From Bacteroidales bacterium UBA4243 (GTDB lineage Bacteria > Bacteroidota > Bacteroidia > Bacteroidales > F082), in the NCBI GenBank assembly GCA_002396205.1, contig DGXB01000089.1, positions 1 through 50,818 on the forward strand: a stretch of 50,818 nucleotides of DNA. The letters are read 5' to 3'. The notes under the pieces are model-generated. The model was not told where the DNA came from and did no database searches. It was given only the letters and a program-made list of their open reading frames with translations. Position 1 is the first letter of the stretch. Each line of letters opens with the position of its first letter. The translations under genes and the position numbers were made by a program. Below are positions 42,334-50,528 of this stretch, one piece after another.

Positions 42334-43605
42334 ATGGAAATCAGTTCAATGGACAGAAAAATCGAAAAGAAAAAAGGCATCGCTCGTGCGTTCACCAAGA
42401 AAGCGTTGCCGTTTTGGGGCGGCGCTTTGCTCCTCGTCTTCATCTTGTGGCTCATCTTCCGCGACGATGCCACCAAACTGCGCGTCGACGCCGACAACAT
42501 CAGCATCGGGACGGTGACCTCGGGCGAGTTCAACGACTACATCCGCATCAGCGGACAAGTGGCCCCGATGACCACCATCCAGATTAGCCCCTTGGAGGGC
42601 GGCGTGGTGCAACAGATTGTCACCGAGGAAGGTAGCCGCGTCAAGGCCGGCGATGTCATCCTCATCCTCAGCAACGAGAACCTTGACATGCAAATCCTCA
42701 ACGCCGAGGCCGAACTCGCCGAGAAGGAGAACATCCTACGCAACACGATGATCCAGATGGAGCAGCAAAAACTGAGCCTCGAACAGGAGAAGATGCAGCT
42801 GCAGACCGAGGTGCGCCGCAATCGCCGCAGCTACGAGGCGCAGAAGGCGCTCTTCGACGACGGCCTCATCGCCCGCGAGGACTTCCTGAAGGCCGAAGAG
42901 GACTACCAGCTCAGCAACGACCGCCTCGGCCTCGTGCGCAACCGCGCCAAGCAAGACAGCCTCTACCGCTCGGTGGAAATCACGCAGATGCGCGAGAGCC
43001 TTGAAAACATGCGCGTTAATATGCTGATGATTCGTCATCGCAAGGAAAACCTCACCATCAAGGCGCCCATCGACGGCGAACTGGGCCTCTTGGACGTGGT
43101 GCTCGGCCAAAGCGTGGCGGCTGGCTCGAAGATTGGGCAAATCAACAACTTGGATAGCTATAAGATTGAAGCTCAGGTAGATGAGCATTACATCGACCGC
43201 GTGTCGGCAGGCTTGGAGGCCACCTTCGAGCGGCAGAGCGAACGCTATCAGGCGCAAATCCGCAAGGTGTATCCCGAGGTGCGCGACGGCAAGTTCAAGG
43301 CCGACTTCAAGTTTGTGGGCCAGCAGCCCGACAACATCCGCAGCGGCCAGACCTATTACCTCAACCTGCAACTGGGTCAACCCGTGGAGGCCGTGCTCAT
43401 CCCGCGTGGCGCGTTCTACCAGAAGACGGGCGGCAAGTGGGTCTTCGTGGTCAGCCCCGACGGCAGCAAGGCCACGCGCCGCGACATCAAGATTGGGCGG
43501 CAGAACCCGCAGTATTACGAGGTGGTGGAAGGCTTGGAGCCAGGCGAGAAGGTGATCACTTCGAGCTATGACGGCTTCGGCGACTCGGAAGTGCTAGTAT
43601 TTTGA
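42334..43605 (+). CDS. HlyD/RND-type periplasmic adaptor
   Basis: 423 aa. A short basic N-terminus (MDRKIEKKKGIARAF) and one membrane anchor (FWGGALLLVFILWLIF, residues about 28-45) are followed by a lipoyl/barrel-sandwich half (GQVAPMTTIQISPLEGGVVQQIV), a long coiled coil (ENILRNTMIQMEQQKLSLEQEKMQLQ to about residue 235), the second lipoyl half (IKAPIDGELGLLDVVLGQSV), a beta barrel and a membrane-proximal domain (EPGEKVITSSYDGFGDSE). ATG 42349 is an alternative start. It bridges the inner-membrane permease and TolC. Its leader holds sigma-54 module 2 and elements R2 and R2b. Confidence 0.92.
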   Translation: MEISSMDRKIEKKKGIARAFTKKALPFWGGALLLVFILWLIFRDDATKLRVDADNISIGTVTSGEFNDYIRISGQVAPMTTIQISPLEGGVVQQIVTEEGSRVKAGDVILILSNENLDMQILNAEAELAEKENILRNTMIQMEQQKLSLEQEKMQLQTEVRRNRRSYEAQKALFDDGLIAREDFLKAEEDYQLSNDRLGLVRNRAKQDSLYRSVEITQMRESLENMRVNMLMIRHRKENLTIKAPIDGELGLLDVVLGQSVAAGSKIGQINNLDSYKIEAQVDEHYIDRVSAGLEATFERQSERYQAQIRKVYPEVRDGKFKADFKFVGQQPDNIRSGQTYYLNLQLGQPVEAVLIPRGAFYQKTGGKWVFVVSPDGSKATRRDIKIGRQNPQYYEVVEGLEPGEKVITSSYDGFGDSEVLVF

Positions 43606-43654
43606 ATTTTGAATTATGAATGCTGAATTTGGAATGGCGCGAAGCGGGTTTTTG

Positions 43655-43838
43655 GACTCCCCCCTGACCCCCTCAAGAGGGGGAAGCGCAAAGCGACGCA
43701 GAACTTGGGTCTGGCAGACCAGCCCCGTAGGGGCGGCAGGATATTTGGCAGGCGGTGTCAACCCCTGCCAGCATCGGGTACGCCCGACCCCGCTAGGCTG
43801 TCCCCCTCTTGAGGGGGTGCCCGCAGGGCGGGGGAGTC
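43655..43838 (+). repeat. Mosaic GC-rich element R3 (184 bp)
   Basis: Ends as in R1 and R2, same 184-bp length, but the centre is different: CGCCCCTAC-type hairpin (GCCCCGTAGGGGC) followed by GGCAGGCGGTGTCAACCCCTGCC in place of the CCGTAGGTCGCGACCTACGG palindrome. It sits between hlyD and permease 3. Confidence 0.78.
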
Positions 43839-43916
43839 AAAATACCCCAAACAGGCAAAACCTTAAATCTTTGAATCTTAAATCTTTAAATTTTTGAATA
43901 TTAAATACATACGAAT

Positions 43917-46244
43917 ATGAAATCATTCTGGAACTTCCTAATGCGGAACAAACTCTATGCCCTCATCAACCTGTTGGGCTTGACCGTCTCGATGGCTTTC
44001 GTGCTGCTCTTGGCGGTGTATGTGCAGAAACAACTCTCCACCGATGCCTTCCAAGAGAACGCTGACAGAATTTTTGTCGTCGCCAACGAAGAAACCCTCA
44101 ATATGGGTTATTGGTTCGACAAGCATCTGCGCAACAATTTCCCTGAAATCGAAAAGTCGGCTTGCGTGGCCAACTATACTGAAAATTATGAGTTCAGCCT
44201 CGACGGAAAGCCGGTTTACGGTAGCGTCACTATGGCGGATTCCTGCTTCTTCGAGATGTTTAGCTACGACCTTGTGAAAGGCTCGAAGGCCGATTGGAAA
44301 ATATCAGGTGACCGTTGTATGGTGAGCGAGGCGTTTGCCAACGCGCATTTTGCCGATAAAGACCCTGTTGGGCAGCAAATTGCATTGAAAGGTGGGGAAA
44401 ACTCGCCACTGACGATTTGCGGTGTGCTGAAGGACTTTGGGAACAGCATTCTGCAAACCCCGGATGTGTTGCTTCGAGGCGATTTGATGCCTGCGCTCAA
44501 CAAATCTCACAATGAAAGAATGGACAATGCTGCTGGCGGCATCTGCTTCGTGATGACCTATCCTAACGCCGACTTGAACGCTCGTCACGCCGACATTCTG
44601 GCTTGGTGCGAGGAGAATTTCTGGATTTATAAGAAAGAATATGACGACGTGCGCATCATCCCGCTGCGCGATGTCTATTTCTTGAAAGACGGGAGCACTG
44701 ATTGGACGAACACCATCAGCCACGGCAACCGCAGTTTCGTGAACCTGTTGCTTGCGATGTGTCTGATGCTCTTGGCCTTCGCCATCCTCAATTATGTCAA
44801 CCTCTCCACCGCACTTATCGGCTTCCGCGCCAAGGAAATGGCCACGCGAAGGCTCGTCGGGGCGACCAAGGCAGGCATTTTCTTGAAGATGATAGGCGAG
44901 AGCACCTTGCTTTGCACCGTGGCGATGGGCTTGGCCATCTTGCTTGCCGAAGCCCTTGCGCCCAAGGCATCGGAGATTTTGCGCTATCAGGTTTCGGTGC
45001 TTGGCGCTGTAAATGTGACTAATGTGTTGATTGCCGTTGGTTTCGTTTTGGTTTTGGGCTTTGTTTCTGGCCTTGTCCCCGCCTTGATGATCCAAAAGGT
45101 GCAACCCATCGAGATTGTGCGCGGCTCGTTGCGGCTGAAAACCAAAACAGTGTATGGCCCTGTCATCATTGTGGTGCAGAACGCCGTGGCCGTGGTGATG
45201 CTCGTCGCCGCCCTGACGATTTACTTGCAGACGCAATATATGATTAACTACGACTTGGGCTACAATACGAAAGACATTCTCGTGATGGACAACGCTTACG
45301 GGACGTCGGGCGAAATGAAAGCTATGCTCGATGCCTATCACGCCGAGCCGATGGTGGAGGATGTGGGCCAAGGTGACGGAACGCCGCTACTCGGTACCAA
45401 CAACTGGACGGTGGAACTGGAAAACGGCAATTGGGTGTCGTTCCAACAGATTCAGGGCGACCAACACTATTTCGACATTTTGGGGCTTCGAGTCAAGCAG
45501 GACAACCATATACCCACCAAGGAATATTGGCTCAATGAATACGCTTTCAAGCAGATTGGCATTGAAGAGACAGCCACGGAAATCCAATCCGCCGGAAATG
45601 GCACACTGCTTATCGGCGGAATCTACTACGATTTCAAGATTCGCCCGTTGGAATGGGACCAGAGTGCGGCCTTGATTTTTAATCGTGGCGAAAACCCCGA
45701 CGACGATTATCCGTGGAATTTGTTGGTCAAGGTGAAGGGCGATCACAAAGAGGCTTACGACCGTTTGGAGCAGGTGACGAAGGAGTTCTTCCCCGACAAG
45801 ATGTTTCAGGCCTATTACCTCGAAGACCAAATCAAGGGCGTGTTCGGCAACGAAAGCCGCATCCTCCGCATCGTCCTGATTTTCACTCTGCTTTCGATGC
45901 TCGTTTCGGCCTTGGGTTTGTTTGCAATGAGTTCCTACTACATGCAGCAGGAGCGTCGTGCTGTGGCGGTGAAGAAGGTGTTTGGCGCCGACTATGGCGG
46001 CGTGTTGCGCGAGCTGGTGCTGTCGTTTATGAAATTGGTCGGCATCGCCTTCGTGGTGGGTATTCCCGTGGCGTGGCTTGTGATGCACCGTTGGCTTGAG
46101 GACTATACGCACCGCATCGCCCTCTCGTGGTGGATTTTCGCGGCGGCGGGCTTGGTGGTGGTGCTGTTGGCCTTCGTCTCCGTCATCTGGCAAAGCGTGC
46201 GCACCGCCCGCACCAATCCGGCTGCGGTTTTGAAGAAGGAGTGA
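43917..46244 (+). CDS. FtsX/MacB-type ABC permease 3
   Basis: 775 aa. FWNFLMRNKLYALINLLGLTVSMAFVLL at the N-terminus, a periplasmic MacB_PCD domain, a helix cluster near residues 275-400 with GFRAKEMATRRLVGATKAGIF, a second periplasmic domain, and a final cluster with RRAVAVKKVFGADYGGVL and ARTNPAAVLKKE. Closest in plan to permease 2. It is 311 nt after hlyD; the gap is filled by R3 and an A/T-rich repeat. The role is inferred: transport with the ABC ATPase at 50529. Confidence 0.9.
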   Translation: MKSFWNFLMRNKLYALINLLGLTVSMAFVLLLAVYVQKQLSTDAFQENADRIFVVANEETLNMGYWFDKHLRNNFPEIEKSACVANYTENYEFSLDGKPVYGSVTMADSCFFEMFSYDLVKGSKADWKISGDRCMVSEAFANAHFADKDPVGQQIALKGGENSPLTICGVLKDFGNSILQTPDVLLRGDLMPALNKSHNERMDNAAGGICFVMTYPNADLNARHADILAWCEENFWIYKKEYDDVRIIPLRDVYFLKDGSTDWTNTISHGNRSFVNLLLAMCLMLLAFAILNYVNLSTALIGFRAKEMATRRLVGATKAGIFLKMIGESTLLCTVAMGLAILLAEALAPKASEILRYQVSVLGAVNVTNVLIAVGFVLVLGFVSGLVPALMIQKVQPIEIVRGSLRLKTKTVYGPVIIVVQNAVAVVMLVAALTIYLQTQYMINYDLGYNTKDILVMDNAYGTSGEMKAMLDAYHAEPMVEDVGQGDGTPLLGTNNWTVELENGNWVSFQQIQGDQHYFDILGLRVKQDNHIPTKEYWLNEYAFKQIGIEETATEIQSAGNGTLLIGGIYYDFKIRPLEWDQSAALIFNRGENPDDDYPWNLLVKVKGDHKEAYDRLEQVTKEFFPDKMFQAYYLEDQIKGVFGNESRILRIVLIFTLLSMLVSALGLFAMSSYYMQQERRAVAVKKVFGADYGGVLRELVLSFMKLVGIAFVVGIPVAWLVMHRWLEDYTHRIALSWWIFAAAGLVVVLLAFVSVIWQSVRTARTNPAAVLKKE

Positions 46245-46247
46245 GGA

Positions 46248-46550
46248 TTACAGCAGCGGTGTCATATAGATCGGCAAAAACACCAATCCGTCTCTGGTTT
46301 CAACATCTTTTGAATGAAGGACGTATGGCGTGGAAAGATAGTTGCGGTACTTTTCAATGCATTTTTTAATCGAGGTCAAGGTGTAGTTTGTGCTACTCTT
46401 GACCTCGATGGGGGAGATGTTGTGCCGCGAGGTGACGGTCTCTTTTTGAATCAAAAAGTCGTTTTCCATACGGTTTTCGGCGCCTTCCTTGTCGTAGTTG
46501 TTGAAGAAGATCACCTTTCCTAGATTTTTTGATAGGGGGTTTATACACAT
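46248..46550 (-). pseudogene. C-terminal remnant of a DUF4143/AAA ATPase
   Basis: About 100 residues that match only the C-terminus of the Bacteroidetes AAA_14/DUF4143 ATPases: ENRMENDFLIQK...ISPIEVKSSTNYTLTSIKKCIEKYR, then STPYVLHSKDVETRDGLVFLPIYMTPLL. The D...EVKSS is the PD-(D/E)XK nuclease motif. The Walker motifs and the rest of the family length (about 300 residues) are missing. No start with a promoter or leader repeat is seen upstream on this strand; sigma-54 module 3 replaces it. It is probably a decayed gene. Confidence 0.75.
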
Positions 46551-46607
46551 TTCCGCGATTTTTGAGAAAGGAATGTTCGAGAATTTTTTTCTTTGGGAAA
46601 TGGCTAT

Positions 46608-46714
46608 TGTAAACTTTCTTTACGCCATTGTAAAGAACCTTTACACTTTACATTTTGCACTAAATCGTAATTTATTGAATATTAAATAATTACAAATTTG
46701 GAACGGCGATTGCA
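46608..46714 (+). promoter_or_regulatory. Sigma-54 promoter module 3 (beta-barrel gene)
   Basis: TGTAAACTTTCTTTACG (46608-46624) and TGTAAAGAACCTTTACA (46629-46645), 21 bp apart. TGGAACGGCGATTGCA (46699-46714) is the promoter, with GG-N10-GC spacing. Distance from the palindrome centre to -12 is 76 bp. The last palindrome base has changed from A to G, and C from CAC to AAC in the -24 box, so it may be slightly weaker. Confidence 0.85.
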
Positions 46715-46758
46715 ATGCCAAATGCAAGTTCAATTATCAACCTTTAAATTACAGTATT

Positions 46759-49059
46759 ATGGACAAGAAATCATTTTTCACGGCACTGCTCATTTGCTTG
46801 GCAGTACTTGGCGCAAAGGCGCAAAACATCACAGGCCGTGTGGTGGATGAAACAGACGCGCCTATCCCTTACGCAACCGTCGTGGCGATGCAACTGCCCG
46901 ACAGCACTTTCCTCGGTGGCGTGACCACCGACAATGACGGTCGCTTTACCCTCGATATGGCTTGCGACCTGCTGAAAATCACATTTGTAGGCTATGAGCC
47001 GAAGTTTGTCAACCAGCCCAAAGGCAATCTGGGAACGCTGAAAATGAGCGTCGTTTCTTCGCAACTCCAAGAGGTGACCATTGCGGCCAAGCGACCCGAA
47101 ATCACCAGCCTGCCCGACAGGACGGTGGTTGGAGTGGAAAGCACCTTGCTCTCATCGAGTGCCGATGGCATAGATATGCTTAAAAAGACGCCTGGCCTCT
47201 TGGTGGATGGGCAGAACAACCTCTCCGTCATCGGGCAAGGGTCGCCCATCGTTTACATCAACAACCGACGCGTGTATTCGATGGAGGAGGTCTATAACCT
47301 GAACCCGCAAAACATCAAGTCCATCGAAATCATCCACAATCCGTCGTCGCAATATGAGGCCGACGCTACGGCCATCGTGAAAATCGTCACCCTGCGGCGC
47401 AACGACGACTTCTCGGTGCGCCTCGGCGGCACGGTGACCAAAGCGCGGCGTTGGAGCGAGCGCGCCTTTGCCGATGTCACCTTCTCGAAAAACAAGTTTT
47501 CGGCCAACCTCTATTACGGTTTCAACGGACGCAACACGCACACCATCAACAACGAGGACGTGATGGGTTACTCAATGATCGAGCACCGAGCCTACAATCT
47601 CTCTAAAAACCAAGGTCACAATGCGAAACTGATGCTGGAATACGCTTTGACCCCGAAAATGACCATCGGCTTGCAGAGCAACAACAACTTGGGCAATGGC
47701 ACAAGCTTGCGCGAGCAAAGCACCCATTTTTGGGCGGACAATCATACGGATTTCAAGACCGTGACCAACACCAACGACAAGAGCCTGCGGAGCAACAACA
47801 CGCTGTTCTTCAACTACGACATTGACAGCCTCGGCCAGAACCTCAACGTGACCTTGGACTACACCTACAACCGCTATAATGATGAGGATGCTTTCCGCAA
47901 CATCGTTGACGGAAGTGAGAGCCAAGGAATACTGAACCTCAACAAAGGCTACGGCAACACGGGCATCTATGTGGGGAGTGTGGACTATACACTGCCGTTC
48001 AGGAATGGCAAGACCACGTTCACGACAGGAGCGAAATACTCCTTGATTCAAACCGACAACCACGTTGACCTGACAGGAACAAACAACCTATTGCAGCACT
48101 ACCATTCCGACGAGTCGAATGCTGCCGCATACGCCAGCGTTGCGCACAATTTCTCCGACAAGTGGTCGGCCACCGCCGGACTGCGGTTTGAGTATGTGGA
48201 TCGCCACAACTATTTGAACGACGTTCCCCAAGTGGACTACACGAAGCCCGGACTTTTCCCGAATGCCACCGTGCAATACAAGCCCGCCCAAGGCTACGCG
48301 ATAGGCGCATCCTACTCGAAGCGCATCGTGCGTCCTTCGTTGGATGCCTTGAACCCCAGTATGTACATTGATTCATTGCTCATCACCCAGGGCAACCCCA
48401 ACCTAATCAACACCCATATCCATTCGGCGCAGGTTTTCGCCAGTTTCCCCATTTCACTCTCGGTGCGTTTCGGCTACAATTACCTCATCGACCCGATTTA
48501 TAGGGAACTCTACCAAAATGCCGAAAACCTTGATTTAGGAGAATCTCGTTACAGAAACGGCGACCACACTCAGAACTTTTTCGGCTCTATCTCTTGGAAC
48601 GGGAATGTCACCAAGTGGTGGTATCTTTACAGTTCCGTCTATTTTGGCAGGAACTATTATGAAAAGGAGGAAGATGGTATCCTAAAGCAGAACAATAGGA
48701 ACTTCGCCATGTTTAATGTCGGCAATATGCTGACCTTGCCCTACGATGTGAAATTCAATCTGAATTTCTATTACGGAACGCCTTATCCATCGGAAGGTGT
48801 CACCGTGAAAGAACTGTGGGACCTCTCGGCCAGTTTGGAAAAGAGTTTTTTGAACAACAATTTGACAGTGAGATTGAGTGCCAATGACATATTCAACTCC
48901 ATGCTCTATTGGCAGCAGAGCATCCTACGAGGCAATTCGTTGGTCTTCTTTGACAGCGATGGAAGGAACATCATGCTGAATGTCACCTACAAGTTTGGCC
49001 AATCGAAGGTGAGGCTCAATTCGAGGTCGGTGAGTGAGGAGGAAAGGGGTAGGCTGTAA
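46759..49059 (+). CDS. Outer-membrane beta-barrel (TonB-dependent receptor-like) protein
   Basis: 766 aa. Signal peptide MDKKSFFTALLICLAVLGAKAQ; a CarboxypepD_reg-like domain (NITGRVVDETDAPIPYATVV, TDNDGRFTLDM) to about residue 100; a plug-like segment with GIDMLKKTPGLLVDGQNNLSVIGQ and INNRRVYSMEEVYNLNP; then a long beta barrel ending YKFGQSKVRLNSRS. It belongs to the Bacteroidetes outer-membrane beta-barrel family (OMP_b-brl_3 type). No TonB box is obvious. Ligand unknown. It is under sigma-54 module 3, and its signal peptide closely resembles that of the DUF2807 protein. Confidence 0.86.
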   Translation: MDKKSFFTALLICLAVLGAKAQNITGRVVDETDAPIPYATVVAMQLPDSTFLGGVTTDNDGRFTLDMACDLLKITFVGYEPKFVNQPKGNLGTLKMSVVSSQLQEVTIAAKRPEITSLPDRTVVGVESTLLSSSADGIDMLKKTPGLLVDGQNNLSVIGQGSPIVYINNRRVYSMEEVYNLNPQNIKSIEIIHNPSSQYEADATAIVKIVTLRRNDDFSVRLGGTVTKARRWSERAFADVTFSKNKFSANLYYGFNGRNTHTINNEDVMGYSMIEHRAYNLSKNQGHNAKLMLEYALTPKMTIGLQSNNNLGNGTSLREQSTHFWADNHTDFKTVTNTNDKSLRSNNTLFFNYDIDSLGQNLNVTLDYTYNRYNDEDAFRNIVDGSESQGILNLNKGYGNTGIYVGSVDYTLPFRNGKTTFTTGAKYSLIQTDNHVDLTGTNNLLQHYHSDESNAAAYASVAHNFSDKWSATAGLRFEYVDRHNYLNDVPQVDYTKPGLFPNATVQYKPAQGYAIGASYSKRIVRPSLDALNPSMYIDSLLITQGNPNLINTHIHSAQVFASFPISLSVRFGYNYLIDPIYRELYQNAENLDLGESRYRNGDHTQNFFGSISWNGNVTKWWYLYSSVYFGRNYYEKEEDGILKQNNRNFAMFNVGNMLTLPYDVKFNLNFYYGTPYPSEGVTVKELWDLSASLEKSFLNNNLTVRLSANDIFNSMLYWQQSILRGNSLVFFDSDGRNIMLNVTYKFGQSKVRLNSRSVSEEERGRL

Positions 49060-49094
49060 GGCTGGACTGACCTTTCAGAATAATTGTAAACCAT

Positions 49095-49201
49095 TGTAAA
49101 CTTTCTTTACACCACTGTAAAGAACCTTTACACTTTGTATTTTACACAAAATCATAATTTATTGAATATTAAATAATTACAAATTTGGCACGGCAATTGC
49201 T
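49095..49201 (+). promoter_or_regulatory. Sigma-54 promoter module 4 (DUF2807 gene)
   Basis: TGTAAACTTTCTTTACA (49095-49111) and TGTAAAGAACCTTTACA (49116-49132), 21 bp apart. TGGCACGGCAATTGCT (49186-49201) is a perfect sigma-54 consensus with GG-N10-GC spacing. Palindrome centre to -12 is 76 bp. A TTGTAAACCATTGTAAAC stretch precedes the module. The ATG is 46 nt after the promoter. Confidence 0.9.
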
Positions 49202-49246
49202 ATGGGAAAATGCGTAAAAAATATGAACCTGTAAAATCGTAAAGCA

Positions 49247-50137
49247 ATGGGTAAAAAATCATTTCTTGTGGCACTGCTCGTTTTCGCGGCGGTGCTGGGC
49301 GCTGAGGCGCAGAAAAATAAAGTGTACAAGGCTGATACCGTAATCGACGGAAAAGGCAACAAAACCATCACCGTGTACTCGCAAGGAACATTCGCCGAAG
49401 GCAACGGCAACGTCGTTACGCGCGACATCGACGTGACAACATTTGACGAAATCAGCATCGCGCTGCCAGCTTCGGTGACCTACGCGGTGGCCGACAAGTG
49501 TTCCTGCCGCGTGACCCTCGACGAGAACCTTTTCGAGTGTGTCGACATCTACCAAAAAGGCGATTGCCTGAAGGTGGAAATGGTCAAGACACTGCAACAA
49601 AGCGACTTGAAACCGACCAAGTTCGTCATCGAACTCACCGCCCCGACATTGGAGGAAATCAGTTTGGTGGGCGGCGGCGACTTCAGTTTCGTTACACCGT
49701 TTGAAGCGCCGAAATTGGAAATCAACACAGCGGGCGCGTATGGTGTGTTTTTCGATGAAACGGCCACCGTCGACGAGTTCGAGATGAACCTTGCTGGCGC
49801 GGGTAAGTTGGTGTGCAAGAATCTTCATTCCGACCATCTGGATTGGAATGTCGCGGGCGTGGGCAAGTTGTTGTGCAAGAACCTTATAGCCGACAATGTC
49901 GACTTGAGCGTTGCCGGTTCGGGAGGCATCGTCATCGAAGCCGGGACGGTGAAAAGCGCCGACCTTTCCGTGGCGGGTTCGGGTTATATCGAGACCCGCT
50001 GCGCGTTGGAGTCGATGGATTACAACATCGCTGGTTCAGGCCGCATCTATTACTATGGCGACGTGAAGGTGAAAGGTTACCTAATGGGCGGCAAAATCAA
50101 GCGGATTGACTTGGAGAATGGGAAAAACAAGAAATAG
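49247..50137 (+). CDS. DUF2807 (head GIN domain) protein
   Basis: 296 aa. Signal peptide MGKKSFLVALLVFAAVLGAEAQ. DUF2807 beta-solenoid: VTTFDEISIALPASVTY, then EISLVGGGDFSF and repeats of about 18-20 residues with VAGVGKLLCKN, LSVAGSGGIVIEAG, LSVAGSGYIETR and YNIAGSGRIYYYGD. It is exported; no lipobox. The family is common in Bacteroidetes, often near PspC or envelope-stress genes; the function is unknown. Its promoter is sigma-54 module 4, so it is probably made with the efflux genes. Confidence 0.9.
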   Translation: MGKKSFLVALLVFAAVLGAEAQKNKVYKADTVIDGKGNKTITVYSQGTFAEGNGNVVTRDIDVTTFDEISIALPASVTYAVADKCSCRVTLDENLFECVDIYQKGDCLKVEMVKTLQQSDLKPTKFVIELTAPTLEEISLVGGGDFSFVTPFEAPKLEINTAGAYGVFFDETATVDEFEMNLAGAGKLVCKNLHSDHLDWNVAGVGKLLCKNLIADNVDLSVAGSGGIVIEAGTVKSADLSVAGSGYIETRCALESMDYNIAGSGRIYYYGDVKVKGYLMGGKIKRIDLENGKNKK

Positions 50138-50148
50138 GTGGGTCTTTT

Positions 50149-50470
50149 GACTCCCCCCTGCCCCCCCTCAAGAGGGGGAAGCGCAAGGCGACGCGAAACC
50201 TGTGTCCGGTAGGTCAACATCCGGCAGGCCGTCCCCCCGTCATTGTGAGGTACGAAGCAATCAGAGTGGCTGCCCAAAGGGTGGGGGAGTCAACAAACCC
50301 CGGCAGGCCAAGTCCCGTAGGGACGACAGATAATAGGCAGGCGGTGTCAACCCCTGCCAACATCGGGTACGCCACCCCCGGCAGGCCAGTCCCGAAGGGA
50401 CGACAGCCAATAGGCAAGCGGTGTCAACCCCTGCCGACAGCCAATAAGCAGGCGACGTAAGTCCCTGCAT
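50149..50470 (+). repeat. Mosaic GC-rich element R4 and adjoining tandem blocks
   Basis: 50149-50291 has the same ends as R1-R3 but a shortened body (143 bp) with GTCATTGTGAGGTACGAAGC near 50238 in place of the usual centre. From 50292 to 50470 there are repeated blocks GGCAGGCCAAGTCCCGTAGG/GACGACAG...CAGGCGGTGTCAACCCCTGCC, each able to form hairpins. It fills the gap before the ABC ATPase gene. Confidence 0.72.
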
Positions 50471-50528
50471 TCAAACGACAACAATAAAACCAACAAATAA
50501 ATCGTATAACAATCAAAATCTTAAAGAA

